DNA of 64,000 nt. Source: Methanobrevibacter thaueri. Lineage in GTDB: Archaea > Methanobacteriota > Methanobacteria > Methanobacteriales > Methanobacteriaceae. Position 1 is the first letter of the stretch. Each line of letters begins with the position of its first letter. This document shows positions 44,921 through 56,058 of this stretch, piece by piece. The translations under genes were made by a program, and so were the position numbers. Location: positions 97,738 to 161,737 of the forward strand of contig NZ_SUTJ01000005.1 in NCBI RefSeq assembly GCF_015062915.1. Reading direction: 5' to 3'. The notes beneath the pieces are model-generated. The model ran no database searches. It saw only the letters and a list, made by a program, of their open reading frames with translations, and had not been told where the DNA came from.

Positions 44921-47900
44921 ATGCCAATAAAAGAGGCTGACAAATCATACGACCACGATAAGATAGAAAAGAAAGTTCAGAAATTCTGGAAGGAAGAAGA
45001 GACTTTCGCAAAAGTAAATGAACTAAGAGAAAAAGGACCTAGATACTCATTTTTAGATGGTCCACCATACTGTAGCGGAAAAATCCATTTGGGTACAGCA
45101 TGGAACAAGATCATCAAGGATTCCTACCTTAGATACAAATCCATGAACGGATTCAGCTTAAGAAGACAAGCCGGTTGGGACATGCACGGTCTTCCAATTG
45201 AAAACAAGGTTGAGCACATCATGGGAATCCAATCCAAACAGGAAATCGAGGATGAAATAGGAATCGACAAGTTCGTCGACAAGTGTAAGGAATTCGCAAT
45301 CGAAAACAAGATTGCAATGGAACAGGAATTCGACCAATTGGGTGTTTGGATGGACTGGGAAGACCCATACATGACATTAGACCCTAAATACATGGAATCC
45401 TCCTGGTGGATGCTTAAAAGAGCAAACGAACAGGACCTTCTTTTAAACGACCAAAGGGTTATCAGCTGGTGTCCTCACTGTGGAACCGCACTTGCGGCAG
45501 CTGAAATTGAATATGAGGAAAAAGAAGATCCATCCATCTACATTAAATTCCCTGTAACCGGTGAAAAGGACACTTACTTCCTGGTTTGGACAACCACTCC
45601 ATGGACATTGCCTGCAAACCTTGCGATTTGTGTAAATCCTGAATTCGATTACAATTACGTTTCAAAAGATGGCGTCACCTACATCATAGCTGAAAACCTG
45701 ATGGAAGACGTGCTTGGTAAACAAGTCAAAATCCACAGGACCAAAATCCCTGCTGAAAACGATGATGAGGAAGACCAAGTCATTGAAGAAAAAGAAGTGA
45801 TGTATGAAGTCATCAAAACAGTCAAAGGTGAAGACTTACTTGGAATGAGCTATGACTATATTTTGGCTGACGAGATTCCAAAACAAATGGAATTCGACGC
45901 TGAAATCGAAAAGGTACACACTATTTTACCAGGAGACCACGTAGAGCTTGGCGAAGGTACCGGTCTAGTACACACAGCACCAGGACACGGTCCGGACGAC
46001 TTTGAAGTTGGACACGCTCACGGATTGCCAATATTCTGTCCGGTAGGTGAAGACGGATGCTTCACTGAAGATGCAGGAAAATACGATGGAAAGTTCACCA
46101 AGGAAGAAAACCAACAAATCATCGATGATTTGGAAGCTAAAAATTTAATGTATCGTGCAGAAACCATTGAGCACAGATACGGGGTCTGCTGGAGATGCAA
46201 AACCCCTATCATCTACCGTGCAACCAAGCAATGGTTCCTTAAAGTAACCGACATTAAAGATAAGATGCTTGATGAAATCGACAAGGTCGAATGGGTACCT
46301 AAATGGGCCGGTGAAGGCAGATTCCATGACTGGGTGGACAACGCCCGTGACTGGACAATTTCAAGGCAAAGATACTGGGGTATTCCAATACCTATTTGGG
46401 AATGTCCTGACTGTGGAGAGCTAAAGGTAATAGGCTCACTGAATGAATTAAAAGAAGAATCCTTAAATGAAATCAATGTAACAGACTCAGAACTAATCCA
46501 CAGGCCATATGTAGACCAAGTCGAAGTAAAATGTGACAAATGCGGAAGTTCAATCAAAAGAATCCCTGACGTACTGGACGTATGGATCGACTCCGGTGTG
46601 GCCGGATGGGCATCACTCTACTACCCAGAGGAAAAGGAAAAATTCGAGGACTGGTTCCCATATGACTTCATCACAGAAGGTCACGACCAAACCAGAGGAT
46701 GGTTCTACTCACAACTCGGAACCGGTGTCATATCAATGGGTCAAAGCCCATATAAAAAGGTACTGATGCACGGATTCGTACTTGACGAGCACGGAAACAA
46801 GATGTCCAAATCATTAGGAAATGTTGTTGCACCTGAAGAGGTCATTGAAAAATACGGTGCGGACGTCTTAAGGTTCTACCTCTTATGGGCTTCAAAACCA
46901 TGGGACGACCTCAAGTTCGTTTGGGAAGAACTTTTAAACATCAACAAGATGTTCAACATCCTATGGAACGTTTACGTATTCTCAACAACCTACATGTCAC
47001 TTGACGAGTTCAACCCAATCGGATTGACCAAAGACGACATGATTCTACGTTCAGAAGACAAATGGATTATTTCAAAGGCTAACAGTTTAATTAAAGATGT
47101 TGCTGAAGACCTTGACAACCTGTTCTTCCACAAGGCAACACGTAAAATCAACAATTTCATACTTGAAGACTTAAGCCGCTGGTATGTAAGGCTCATCCGT
47201 GGAAGAACCTGGGTGGAAAGCGATGACCCTGATAAATTAGGAGCATACTATAGCCTATACACAGCACTTGTCAAGTTAATCACAGTATTATGTCCAATAG
47301 CACCTCATGTATCAGAGGAAATCTATGAAAACCTTGTAAAAGGAGTTAATCCTGAAGCTCCTGAAAGCATTCACATGCTCGACTGGGGATATGATGAGGA
47401 AGATATAGACGAGGAGCTTGAAGCTAAAATGGATGTCGCACGTGAAGTGATTGAAGCATCCATCAGGGCAAGGGACATGGCACAATACAAACTCAGATGG
47501 CCAGTATCAGACATCACCGTCGTATCAGAAGATGAGGATGTCCTCAAAGCTATTGAAGAGTTAACAGACATCATTAAAGACCAATCAAATACCAAGGATG
47601 TCATATGCGCCAGCGAATTCGAGAAACTCTCATACAATGCAAAACCAAACCTTAAGATACTCGGACCAAAACTCAAGGGAGACATGGGAAAAGTAGTTAA
47701 AGGTTTAAAAATGGCTGACGGAAATCAAATCAAAGCAGACCTTGAAGCAAACGGCACAGTAACCATTGAAGGAATCGAACTGAACTCAGAAGAAGTGTTG
47801 TTTGACTCAGAATTGCCAGATGATTTCGTTTCATCAGAGTTTGAAGGCGGAAACGTGTTCGTGAACACCAATGTAACATTGGAAATCAGGCAAGAGGCAA

Positions 47901-48160
47901 TGGCACGTGAATTCATAAGAAGGGTTCAGGACATGAGAAAGGACATGGACCTTGATGTTGAGGCAAACATTGATGTAATCGTGGAAACATCAACCGAGTT
48001 CAAGGACTTGATCGTGCCTCAATCAGAAGTGATTTCTCATGAGATAAGAGCACGCAGCCTAGTGATTTGCGACACTGAACAATGCAGCAGCGACGATAAC
48101 GATTATACCAAAGAATGGGATATAGAAGGGGATAAGGTAATTATCTCCATTAAAGACTAA
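44921..48160 (+). CDS. ileS: Isoleucyl-tRNA synthetase
   Basis: The 1079-residue class I synthetase has the ATP-site signature [18 protein letters not shown], the editing-domain segment [14 protein letters not shown], the KMSKSLGN loop and the C-terminal anticodon-binding and accessory domains. It attaches isoleucine to tRNA-Ile and hydrolyses mis-charged valine. Length and motifs fit the archaeal/eukaryotic type. The ribosome site GAGGAG precedes the ATG. purL begins 10 bases downstream. Confidence 0.96.
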   Translation: MPIKEADKSYDHDKIEKKVQKFWKEEETFAKVNELREKGPRYSFLDGPPYCSGKIHLGTAWNKIIKDSYLRYKSMNGFSLRRQAGWDMHGLPIENKVEHIMGIQSKQEIEDEIGIDKFVDKCKEFAIENKIAMEQEFDQLGVWMDWEDPYMTLDPKYMESSWWMLKRANEQDLLLNDQRVISWCPHCGTALAAAEIEYEEKEDPSIYIKFPVTGEKDTYFLVWTTTPWTLPANLAICVNPEFDYNYVSKDGVTYIIAENLMEDVLGKQVKIHRTKIPAENDDEEDQVIEEKEVMYEVIKTVKGEDLLGMSYDYILADEIPKQMEFDAEIEKVHTILPGDHVELGEGTGLVHTAPGHGPDDFEVGHAHGLPIFCPVGEDGCFTEDAGKYDGKFTKEENQQIIDDLEAKNLMYRAETIEHRYGVCWRCKTPIIYRATKQWFLKVTDIKDKMLDEIDKVEWVPKWAGEGRFHDWVDNARDWTISRQRYWGIPIPIWECPDCGELKVIGSLNELKEESLNEINVTDSELIHRPYVDQVEVKCDKCGSSIKRIPDVLDVWIDSGVAGWASLYYPEEKEKFEDWFPYDFITEGHDQTRGWFYSQLGTGVISMGQSPYKKVLMHGFVLDEHGNKMSKSLGNVVAPEEVIEKYGADVLRFYLLWASKPWDDLKFVWEELLNINKMFNILWNVYVFSTTYMSLDEFNPIGLTKDDMILRSEDKWIISKANSLIKDVAEDLDNLFFHKATRKINNFILEDLSRWYVRLIRGRTWVESDDPDKLGAYYSLYTALVKLITVLCPIAPHVSEEIYENLVKGVNPEAPESIHMLDWGYDEEDIDEELEAKMDVAREVIEASIRARDMAQYKLRWPVSDITVVSEDEDVLKAIEELTDIIKDQSNTKDVICASEFEKLSYNAKPNLKILGPKLKGDMGKVVKGLKMADGNQIKADLEANGTVTIEGIELNSEEVLFDSELPDDFVSSEFEGGNVFVNTNVTLEIRQEAMAREFIRRVQDMRKDMDLDVEANIDVIVETSTEFKDLIVPQSEVISHEIRARSLVICDTEQCSSDDNDYTKEWDIEGDKVIISIKD

Positions 48161-48170
48161 GGGTGTTAAA

Positions 48171-50309
48171 ATGACTTTAGAAGATTCTGAAATTAAATAT
48201 ATTGAAGGAATCCTAGGAAGGGAAATGAACGAATTGGAAGAAGGAATGCTTGACGTTATGTTTTCAGAACACTGTTCCTACAAAAGCAGCAGGCCATTCC
48301 TAAGGGCATTCCCAACCGAAGGAGAAAACATTATCTTAGGTCCTGGTGACGATGCAGGACTTGTAAGCGTAACAGACAAATATGCACTAGCCGTTGGAAT
48401 GGAATCTCACAACCACCCATCAGCTATTGAACCTTACGGAGGGGCAGGTACAGGTATCGGTGGAATATTGAGAGACATCATTTCCATGGGAGCAATGCCA
48501 ATAGCACTCTTGGACTCACTCAGGTTCGGACCTATCGAGGATGAAAAATCCAAATACCTCTTTGAACATGTCGTAAAGGGAATTTCCGATTACGGAAACC
48601 GTGTAGGTGTACCGACCGTTGCAGGTGAGATTGAATTTGACGAATCATTCAGAACAAACCCTTTAGTCAATGTAATGTGTGTAGGGCTTGTTGAAAAGGA
48701 CAAGATTGTCCGTGCACAGGCACCAAACATTGGCGACGTATTCCTCCTTATGGGTGGAACAACAGGACGTGACGGAATTCACGGTGTGACATTCGCTTCA
48801 GAAGAATTGACATCCGATTCCGAAACCGAAGACAGGCCAGCTGTACAGGTGGCAGATCCGTTCACCAAAAAAAGAGTTCTTGAAGCATCACTTGAAATCC
48901 TTGAAAAAATCAACGTCAGCGGTGTTAAGGACTTAGGTGGAGGAGGTCTTACATGCTGTATTTCAGAACTAGTTGATTCATCCAAAAACGGAGCTTTAGT
49001 AGATTTAAGAGCTATTCCATTAAGGGAAACCGGAATGACTCCTTATGAAATCATGCTTTCAGAATCCCAGGAAAGAATGGTTTTCGTCATCAATCCAGAT
49101 GATGTTGAATTGGCACAAAAAATCTGTGACAAGCACGAAATCACCTCATCCGTCATCGGTGAAGTAATTGAGGGAAACAACATGATCATTTCAGATGAAG
49201 GGGATGAAATCGCAAATTTACCAACCATTTTACTTGCTGATCCACCTTCAATCGACAGGCCATTGGCTGAAATCCCTGAAGACACTGAAAAAATCGAGCT
49301 TAAGGAACCTCCAATCAAGGATTCAGTACCAAAACTCTTATCCAGTCCTAACATTGCATCAAAGGAATGGGTCTACAAGCAATATGACCATGAGGTTCAG
49401 GTAAGAACAGTCGTTAAACCTGGTGATGATGCAGCGGTTTTAAGAATCGATGAAAACACTGCAATTGCACTTACCACAGACTCAAACACTATACACACCA
49501 AACTCTCCCCATTCGATGGGGCAGCAGGATGTGTTGCAGAGGCAATCCGTAACGTGATTTCAATGGGAGCAACCCCATATGCGGTTGTTGACTGTTTAAA
49601 CTTCGGAAACCCTGAAACTCCTGAAATCCTCTGGCAGTTCAAGACAGCCATTGAAGGAATGAGTCTGGTTGCTGAAAACTTCAATGCACCTGTCATCAGC
49701 GGTAACGTAAGTTTCTACAATGAGACTGAAGGAATCAAAATCAACCCAACACCAGCTGTAGGTGTAATCGGTGTTGAAGACATTGAAAACATCAGAACCC
49801 TTGACTTTAAAAACGAAGGGGATAAAATCCTATTAATCGGTAAGACTTACGATGAATTAACAGGATCTGAATATCACAGATGCATCCACAATCTTGAAAA
49901 AGGAACCGCTCCAAGAATCAGAATCGAGGAAGAAGTGGCTAACGGTCAGACAGTTCTTGATTTAATCTCAAATGATAAGGATAAAAACATCACAGCAGTC
50001 CATGACGTATCCGCAGGAGGACTTGCAGTTGCATTATCCGAAATGGTTATCAAATCAGGTCTTGGATGCGAAGTCACCTTAAAAGATGATGAATTGGATA
50101 AAATACAATTGTTATTCTCTGAAAGCCATGCAAGATACCTCTTGACAGTCAAGGCTGATGCGGTTGACGATATCCTATCACAAATCGACGTTCCTGTTGA
50201 AGTGATTGGGGAAGTTAAAGGCACTTCATTAAATGTCAATGGCCATGAATTTACCTATGAAGATTTAAACAACTCATACCATGGAGTAATCGAAAAGTAC
50301 ATGGTATAG
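48171..50309 (+). CDS. purL: Phosphoribosylformylglycinamidine synthase subunit PurL
   Basis: The 712-residue two-fold AIRS-related ATPase has [41 protein letters not shown] and [14 protein letters not shown]. It converts FGAR to FGAM using ammonia from PurQ, with PurS as an adaptor; those partners are not in the window. GGGTG precedes the ATG. It sits in a plus-strand run from ileS to the site-2 protease. Confidence 0.96.
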   Translation: MTLEDSEIKYIEGILGREMNELEEGMLDVMFSEHCSYKSSRPFLRAFPTEGENIILGPGDDAGLVSVTDKYALAVGMESHNHPSAIEPYGGAGTGIGGILRDIISMGAMPIALLDSLRFGPIEDEKSKYLFEHVVKGISDYGNRVGVPTVAGEIEFDESFRTNPLVNVMCVGLVEKDKIVRAQAPNIGDVFLLMGGTTGRDGIHGVTFASEELTSDSETEDRPAVQVADPFTKKRVLEASLEILEKINVSGVKDLGGGGLTCCISELVDSSKNGALVDLRAIPLRETGMTPYEIMLSESQERMVFVINPDDVELAQKICDKHEITSSVIGEVIEGNNMIISDEGDEIANLPTILLADPPSIDRPLAEIPEDTEKIELKEPPIKDSVPKLLSSPNIASKEWVYKQYDHEVQVRTVVKPGDDAAVLRIDENTAIALTTDSNTIHTKLSPFDGAAGCVAEAIRNVISMGATPYAVVDCLNFGNPETPEILWQFKTAIEGMSLVAENFNAPVISGNVSFYNETEGIKINPTPAVGVIGVEDIENIRTLDFKNEGDKILLIGKTYDELTGSEYHRCIHNLEKGTAPRIRIEEEVANGQTVLDLISNDKDKNITAVHDVSAGGLAVALSEMVIKSGLGCEVTLKDDELDKIQLLFSESHARYLLTVKADAVDDILSQIDVPVEVIGEVKGTSLNVNGHEFTYEDLNNSYHGVIEKYMV

Positions 50310-50333
50310 GTAAGCTTGGGGGAGTTTTTACAC

Positions 50334-51551
50334 ATGTTTTTATCTAAACTAGATTCATTAGGCAATGCTGTAAAGTTAATCGAGGATAATCAGAAGTACA
50401 CAGACATTGAGGAAATTCCTATCGGTGAGGCTCACAAAAGGGTGTTGGCGGAAGACGTCATGGCATTTCATGACTCCCCACCTTTTGACAAGTCAGCAAT
50501 GGATGGGTTTGCATTAATTGCAGAAGACACTTTCGGAGCATCCAATTCCGCTCCTAAGCAATTAAGGATAGTTGATGCTATTGGTGCAGGGGATTTCTCA
50601 TCCAAAACAGTTAATCAAAACGAGGCTATTGTGATAGCAACCGGTGCTCCAATTCCAGACGGGGCTAATGCGGTTTTGATGAAGGAGTACACCACAACCG
50701 AGGGTGATGATTTAACAATATATTCTCAGGTAACACCTGGGGAAAACGTCTCCCCTAAATCAGAGGATATCAAAAAGGGTCAGAAAATCTTAGATAAGAA
50801 CACTTTCATAAGATATCAGGAACTGGGCTTGATTGCCTCAGCGGGTTATGATACCGTTAAGGTCTATAAAAAGCCTAAGGTAATGCTTATCATTACTGGA
50901 AATGAACTTGTCGAGCCGACAAAAGAGGAAATCGACAAGGCAAAAATCATCAATTCCAATCAGTTCACCATCAAGGCAATGGTTGAGGATTCCGGTGCGG
51001 AATGTGACATTGTTCATGCGGGAGATACCTTTGTTGAGGTTAAAAAAGCGGTTTCAGAGGCTTCAAGGGATTATGATGTTATCATGACTACAGGGGGAAC
51101 AGCCATCAGTAAGGGTGATGTTGTCCTTGATGTGGTTGATGATTTGGGTGAAATCCTATTCCATGGTGTTGCAATTAGGCCTGGAAAGCCTGCAGGTGCA
51201 GGTATTGTTAATGGAAAAATGATTTTCACACTTTCAGGTCAGCCTGTTGCTGCAATGTCTCAGTTTGACATGTTCGCTAGGAAATATCTCTTTGAAATGC
51301 AGGGAAGATCATTTGATTTCCATATTGTTAAGAGAACCTCCCAGCTTAAGATACCTTCCCAATTGGGTAGAACAGATTTCATACGTGCGGTAACTGATGA
51401 CGTTAACGCTAAGCATGTGCTTAACAGGGGTTCCGGTATCATTCGCTCAATGGTTGAGGCAAACAGCTATATCATCATTGACGAGAATGATGAAGGATAC
51501 CAAAAGGACGATATAGTTGATGTAGTCCTTTTCGATTCACTACTTTGGTAG
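50334..51551 (+). CDS. moeA: Molybdopterin molybdotransferase MoeA
   Basis: The protein of about 405 residues has HDSPPFDKSAMDGFALIAED, VIATGAPIPDGANAV, LIITGNELVEP, MTTGGTAISKGD and RPGKPAGAGI. MoeA inserts molybdate (or tungstate) into adenylylated molybdopterin for formylmethanofuran dehydrogenase. The track's TTG 50316 start is replaced by ATG 50334, which has GGGGGAG just upstream. It is co-directional with purL and the protease gene. Confidence 0.94.
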   Translation: MFLSKLDSLGNAVKLIEDNQKYTDIEEIPIGEAHKRVLAEDVMAFHDSPPFDKSAMDGFALIAEDTFGASNSAPKQLRIVDAIGAGDFSSKTVNQNEAIVIATGAPIPDGANAVLMKEYTTTEGDDLTIYSQVTPGENVSPKSEDIKKGQKILDKNTFIRYQELGLIASAGYDTVKVYKKPKVMLIITGNELVEPTKEEIDKAKIINSNQFTIKAMVEDSGAECDIVHAGDTFVEVKKAVSEASRDYDVIMTTGGTAISKGDVVLDVVDDLGEILFHGVAIRPGKPAGAGIVNGKMIFTLSGQPVAAMSQFDMFARKYLFEMQGRSFDFHIVKRTSQLKIPSQLGRTDFIRAVTDDVNAKHVLNRGSGIIRSMVEANSYIIIDENDEGYQKDDIVDVVLFDSLLW

Positions 51552-51567
51552 GGGAAGTGTTATTTTA

Positions 51568-52698
51568 ATGAATGGCATTTATTATTATTTGATAGCTTTT
51601 GTTATCATCTGGGTATTGGTCGCAGTTTTCCATGAGAAACTTTCAACTCATGGGGTGGAGATGAATTTTCCAGTCATAATGTGGAGAACCCAACGCCTCA
51701 GGGGACTGATATCCGGAATTTCTAATTTTTCACCAAGATTCTGGAGATGGTACATGAATCTTGGAATTGTCGTGGCCTTTGGAGCCATGATTTTCATCAC
51801 ATGGACGCTTGTATCCACTTTACCGACGGTTTTCGACACACCGTCAGTGTCAATCATCATTCCAGGCGTGGAGATGCCCGGCTCATCAATCTACATTCCA
51901 TTTGTCTATGGTCTGATAGCCTTGGCGACAGTTCTTGTGGTTCATGAGTTTTCCCACGGTATCCAGTCCGTTGGGGAAAAGATTTCAATCAAGTCAATAG
52001 GATTATTGCTCTTTGCAATCATTCCAGGTGCATTTGTGGAGCCTGATGAGGAGGAATTGAAAAACGCCAAGAGATCCTCAAGGCTGAGGGTGTATGCAGC
52101 CGGATCTGTTGCCAACATTACACTGGCATTGATTGCAATGCTTCTAATTTCACTGATTTCAATGGGAATACCTGCCTTTTTTGATGAGAACGGTATTGAA
52201 ATAGATAGAATAGTCAGTGATTCACCGTCTGACGGAATCCTGAAGGAAGGAATGATTATAGAGTCAATAAACAATGAAAAAGTAAACGATTCCGAGTCTT
52301 ATGTCAATATTGTAGGGTCATTCCATCCGGGGGACAATGTATCGGTTCAAACAGACCAGGGAACATATAATGTGGTTCTTGATAAGAATCCAAATAATGA
52401 GTCAGTCGGATTTTTCGGAATACAGGCAAGCAAACACTTTGAAATGATAAACAATAGTCTCGGCCCAATACCTTGGGTGTTGTTCGAGCTTCTTGAGCTT
52501 TTCCAATGGGTTGCGATGCTTAACCTTGGAATTGGATTATTCAATTTGCTCCCGTTAAAGCCATTGGATGGCGGCTACATGCTTGAGATACTCCTGAGCT
52601 ATAGGTTGTCCGAAGAGCATTACAAGCCAATCGTGAATGCCTTGTCAGTTGTTATGGCAATGATAATAGTGTTCAGCCTGGTTGCCGGCTTTTTATAA
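51568..52698 (+). CDS. Site-2 protease family (M50) membrane metalloprotease with PDZ domain
   Basis: The 376-residue protein has several helices, the zinc site VVHEFSHGIQS (HExxH) in a membrane helix and a PDZ domain (about 215-285, SDSPSDGILKEGMIIESINN). The second metal-ligand motif is PLKPLDGGYMLE. Such enzymes cleave transmembrane substrates, often to release regulators or clear signal peptides. The substrate is unknown here. GGGGAAG precedes the ATG. A bidirectional hairpin separates it from convergent fprA. Confidence 0.9.
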   Translation: MNGIYYYLIAFVIIWVLVAVFHEKLSTHGVEMNFPVIMWRTQRLRGLISGISNFSPRFWRWYMNLGIVVAFGAMIFITWTLVSTLPTVFDTPSVSIIIPGVEMPGSSIYIPFVYGLIALATVLVVHEFSHGIQSVGEKISIKSIGLLLFAIIPGAFVEPDEEELKNAKRSSRLRVYAAGSVANITLALIAMLLISLISMGIPAFFDENGIEIDRIVSDSPSDGILKEGMIIESINNEKVNDSESYVNIVGSFHPGDNVSVQTDQGTYNVVLDKNPNNESVGFFGIQASKHFEMINNSLGPIPWVLFELLELFQWVAMLNLGIGLFNLLPLKPLDGGYMLEILLSYRLSEEHYKPIVNALSVVMAMIIVFSLVAGFL

Positions 52699-52735
52699 AA
52701 AAAGTAAGAAGAAAGAATGTGTAATTCTTTCTATA
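52699..52735. terminator. Bidirectional terminator between the protease gene and fprA
   Basis: AGAAAGAAT-GTGTA-ATTCTTTCT is a perfect 9-bp stem (52710-52732) with an A-run on its left that is a T-run for fprA. It overlaps the fprA stop codon. Confidence 0.65.
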
Positions 52736-53957
52736 ATTCTTTACATGCTTGAGCTAATTTTTTACCTAACTCGTAGCTTGCTTCGTCTTCATCAGCGGTT
52801 GGCACAAAGTAGATTTCTTGTGTGTCAACAATATCGAATCCGCAGTTTCCTAATTCTTCAGCGAGTTTTGCAGGAGCTCCTCCTCTTCCACCCATTGAAC
52901 CGAAGGTAACAGCTTTTCTTTCGATACCGGTTCTGTTGAAGAGTAATCCTTTTAAGTAGTACATGATGTCCCCGATACTTGGGTATGGTACATCGTTGAT
53001 TGTTGGGTCTCCAACAGCAATACCTTTACTGGTTAAGATACTTTTAACGATTTCTGATCTTTCATCTTCGTGTAAGAAGAAGATTTCCACATCATAACCT
53101 TCACTCATTGCACCTTCAGCAATTTCGTGAGCCATTTGTTGGGTTGAGTAGTGCATGGTATCGTAGATGATTGTGATTTTGTCTTCACATACACCGGTAG
53201 CCCAGTTTTGGTAAGCTCCGATAATTTGCATTGGGTCGGTCCAGATTTGACCGTGGGATGGTGCAATCATTTTGATTTGATCAAGTAATCCTAATTCCAC
53301 TACTTCGTTTAGTTTTTTGAGAACTAATTTGGAAAGCGGAGTGATTAGGTTTGCGTAGAACTTTTGAGCAGCATCCATAAGGATGTTTTCTGGGATTTCA
53401 TCAGAGAATCTTTTGGTGAAACATAAGTGTTGACCAAATGCATCGTTAGGGAATAAAATACCGGTTTCATCAGCAAGTAAAGTGAACATGCTGTCAGGCC
53501 AGTGTAAGAGGAATGCGTCGAGGAACGCTAAGGTTCTTCCACCAACATCGAGGCTGTCACCGGTTCCGACGGTGATGAATTCAGCGCCTTCTAAAGATGG
53601 GTAGTGTTTTAACAATCCTTTAACTGCAATTTCGGTACAGTAGATTGGTGCTTCAGGGAATCTTTTGTGTAAGTCCACTAATACACCGGAGTGGTCTTTT
53701 TCCACGTGGTTTTGAATGATGTAGTCAACTTTGACGTCTCTTCCTTCTTGTGCGAAAGCATCGTCGATACGAGCCATCATTTCTTTTGTTTTACCAGGGT
53801 AAGCATTATCGATTAATGCAACTTTGTCTTCACCGAAAACGAGGTAAGCGTTGTAGGTGGTTCCGTCTAATGTGTAACCGTGATATGTTCTTAAGTCCCA
53901 ATCGAGTACACCGATCCAGTATACTCCATCAGCTATTTTTTGAGCATTAGCTTTCAT
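52731..53957 (-). CDS. fprA: Coenzyme F420H2 oxidase FprA (flavodiiron protein)
   Basis: The 408-residue protein has an N-terminal metallo-beta-lactamase-like diiron domain ([17 protein letters not shown]) and a C-terminal flavodoxin domain ([20 protein letters not shown]). In Methanobrevibacter FprA reduces oxygen to water with F420H2 and protects the strict anaerobe. A strong AAGGAGAT ribosome site precedes the ATG, and a 6-bp-armed palindrome lies upstream of its TATA box, suggesting regulation. Codon use is that of a well-expressed gene. Confidence 0.95.
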   Translation of the reverse strand: MKANAQKIADGVYWIGVLDWDLRTYHGYTLDGTTYNAYLVFGEDKVALIDNAYPGKTKEMMARIDDAFAQEGRDVKVDYIIQNHVEKDHSGVLVDLHKRFPEAPIYCTEIAVKGLLKHYPSLEGAEFITVGTGDSLDVGGRTLAFLDAFLLHWPDSMFTLLADETGILFPNDAFGQHLCFTKRFSDEIPENILMDAAQKFYANLITPLSKLVLKKLNEVVELGLLDQIKMIAPSHGQIWTDPMQIIGAYQNWATGVCEDKITIIYDTMHYSTQQMAHEIAEGAMSEGYDVEIFFLHEDERSEIVKSILTSKGIAVGDPTINDVPYPSIGDIMYYLKGLLFNRTGIERKAVTFGSMGGRGGAPAKLAEELGNCGFDIVDTQEIYFVPTADEDEASYELGKKLAQACKEL

Positions 53958-54020
53958 TTTTAAATCTCCTTAATTTCAATTCATTTATTTATGAATTGTT
54001 ATTATTTTAATCATTATTTT

Positions 54021-54060
54021 ATATATAGTTTTGTTTTATACGAACAGTTTATATTGTTCG
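54021..54060 (-). promoter_or_regulatory. fprA promoter with CGAACA/TGTTCG inverted repeat
   Basis: Read on the minus strand, CGAACA-ATATAAAC-TGTTCG (54041-54060) lies about 13 bases ahead of a TATA box (ctatatataaaa). It is a plausible site for an oxygen- or redox-responsive regulator of the FprA defence gene. Confidence 0.5.
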
Positions 54061-54079
54061 CATGCTTATTACTTCTCAA

Positions 54080-54110
54080 CTGCTCTCTCTCAAGATATTA
54101 TACATATGAA
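54080..54110 (+). promoter_or_regulatory. Integrase promoter with TGCTCTCTC motif
   Basis: TGCTCTCTC (54081-54089) precedes tattatacata, in the same layout as upstream of RPA and tnpB. The GTGAT ribosome site at 54119 serves ATG 54128. Confidence 0.45.
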
Positions 54111-54127
54111 AAATAGAAGTGATTAGT

Positions 54128-55270
54128 ATGATGAATGACGAGCTATTAAGAAATATGTCAATAACCTGTAACCACTCTGAGGGGACAGCGTTGAATTATG
54201 TACATGCTCTTAGAAAGTACTGTGACTATTTTGATATGGAACTTAAAGACTTTCTTAAAGAAGCAGAAGAAGATGAGAACAATGGAGTAAAATGGAAACA
54301 TAGTCGATTAAAAGCAAAATTAGTTGAATATAGGCACCATATGATGCAGGGATACGCTTTTAGCTCAGTGAAAAAAGAAATGAACTGCATTAAATTTTTC
54401 TACAAATTCTATGACATTGAGGTAATGGATCTGCCTAAAGTTAATGAAAAAGCCATTAAGAAATCAGCTCCAATATACTTTAAAGATTTACCGGATAAGG
54501 AAGTAATCAGAGAAGCTTTTAAAATAGCATCTCCTATGATGAAAGCCGTAATACTATTCGGTTGTTCTAGTGGTTGCGCTAGAGCCGAAACATTGAGCTT
54601 GACAGTTGGAGATTACATTGATGCTTTGTCTGATTATTTACCAAGCAGGAACATGGATATTTTTAAAGTAATTGATTATCTCAATGATGTTGATGATATT
54701 GTTCCAACCTTCAGTATTTTGAGGAAAAAAACAAACAAATATTATCTCACATATTGCAGTCCTGAAGCCGTAAAAGCTATAAACGCATATCTGTTGATTC
54801 GTGAAAAACCACTAACTAATGAAAGTCCATTATTTGATATTAGCCGCACACACCTTGTGAGATTATTTGAAGACATTAATGATACTTTAGGTCTTGGAAG
54901 GGTTGGCCCATATCGTAGATTCAGAACCCATATGCTCCGTAAATTTCATGCAAGCGCATTATACAATGATGGTATGAGCATAGACAAGGTTAATGATTTA
55001 CAGGGCAAAGCCAAAAACAAAACAGATGCTGCATATTTCCTGACCAATCCTGAAGATTTAAAATTCGAATATATCGAGCATCTTTCAGCGGTAACAATCA
55101 ACATTGATGTTGAAAAGCTATCTATCAAATCTCCTCAGTTCATCCAAATCGAAAGAGAAAATGAAACATTAAAATCCGAAGTGGGTGACATGAGAAAAGA
55201 ACTTGATGAGATGAAAAAACTGAAAAAAGAATTTTATGATATTATTGAAAAGGTCGGAGGCCAATCATAA
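54128..55270 (+). CDS. Tyrosine recombinase (site-specific integrase)
   Basis: The protein of about 380 residues has an N-terminal SAM-like core-binding domain (1-110) and a catalytic domain. That domain has the first Arg in SSGCARAETLSL, the HxxR box in RTHMLRKFHA and the nucleophile Tyr in TDAAYFLTN. It is followed by a coiled-coil tail (IERENETLKSEVGDMRKELD), unusual for a minimal integrase. The track's GTG 54119 is the ribosome site GTGAT; ATG 54128 is the start. It stands alone beside giant adhesin genes and next to an inverted repeat, so it may act on a local site, for example to switch surface genes (inference). Confidence 0.88.
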   Translation: MMNDELLRNMSITCNHSEGTALNYVHALRKYCDYFDMELKDFLKEAEEDENNGVKWKHSRLKAKLVEYRHHMMQGYAFSSVKKEMNCIKFFYKFYDIEVMDLPKVNEKAIKKSAPIYFKDLPDKEVIREAFKIASPMMKAVILFGCSSGCARAETLSLTVGDYIDALSDYLPSRNMDIFKVIDYLNDVDDIVPTFSILRKKTNKYYLTYCSPEAVKAINAYLLIREKPLTNESPLFDISRTHLVRLFEDINDTLGLGRVGPYRRFRTHMLRKFHASALYNDGMSIDKVNDLQGKAKNKTDAAYFLTNPEDLKFEYIEHLSAVTINIDVEKLSIKSPQFIQIERENETLKSEVGDMRKELDEMKKLKKEFYDIIEKVGGQS

Positions 55271-55290
55271 TATCATATAAGTAAAATAGC

Positions 55291-55330
55291 GATAGCATTT
55301 GGCACTGGGTAATATGTGTTGAATGCTATC
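55291..55330. repeat. 9-bp perfect inverted repeat downstream of the integrase
   Basis: GATAGCATT and AATGCTATC flank 22 bases, 20 bases after the integrase stop. It could be a terminator stem, though no T-run follows at once, or a recombinase binding site. Confidence 0.45.
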
Positions 55331-55461
55331 AATATTAATTATCTATTTTTTTTTAAATTTTTTTCTAATAATTATCCCATTAATTTATTACTAATTTTAT
55401 ATAAATAATATAATAAAAATTATAATAACAAATCATATAAAATTTAAACGATAGTGATTAT

Positions 55462-55680
55462 ATGGGACTTACAGATTATATTAAAACCAGATTATTGAAT
55501 AATCGTGTAGAACAGTACAATACTAAACGTAGCTATTGGGGTGAAGATGAAAGGCAACCTCGAACTGACGGAATAAACACTGGCCTTGATCTTGTAGATG
55601 CACTACCTCTAGTAATTAATAAAACTATATCTAATGCACGTTATGTGGTAAAACTTGCATATACCCTTCAGGTATTTTGA
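55462..55680 (+). CDS. Small hypothetical protein of 72 residues
   Basis: The ORF has a good ribosome site (AGTGAT 5 bases upstream of ATG 55462) and begins MGLTDYIKTRLLNNRVEQYN. It is mixed polar, with YWGEDERQPR and a C-terminal hydrophobic stretch. I recognise no family. The short length and position after an integrase suggest either a small accessory gene or the truncated start of a longer one. Confidence 0.45.
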   Translation: MGLTDYIKTRLLNNRVEQYNTKRSYWGEDERQPRTDGINTGLDLVDALPLVINKTISNARYVVKLAYTLQVF

Positions 55681-56058
55681 AAAATGGAATGAAAAATTAA
55701 TGTGTTAACTAAAAGTAAGAAATCGGATTTTCGATTACTTACCACTTTTCCGTGGACAATTTATAGAATAATGTATTGTCATCACCAATTATAAAATTTT
55801 GCTTTTTGTTTTCAACAAGTTTGGATATTCATAAAAACATAAAGAACATAAAAAAATTTTATGATTCTTATGTTTCTTATGTTTTCATTAATCAATAGAG
55901 GTTTTCATAACCAATTTCTTAATGGAAAATATTCAGTGTTAACGTAAACATTCTACCTGATTTTCGATTTCATTAATTAAACATTTTTTTGAAGAGGGAT
56001 ATTAATAAAATCGAGGTTATAAAAAAAATTTAATTGATGGTGATGGATTTAAAGTAGT
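55681..56058. other. Intergenic region with several inverted repeats before the giant adhesin
   Basis: No gene is evident. A hairpin GTAAGAAATCG-GATTTT-CGATTACTTAC (10 of 11 pairing, 55714-55741) stands near the start, and its core GATTTTCGATT recurs near 55959. A second imperfect repeat of ACATAA words spans 55835-55886. These could be terminators of the converging genes or recombinase sites. Confidence 0.4.
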
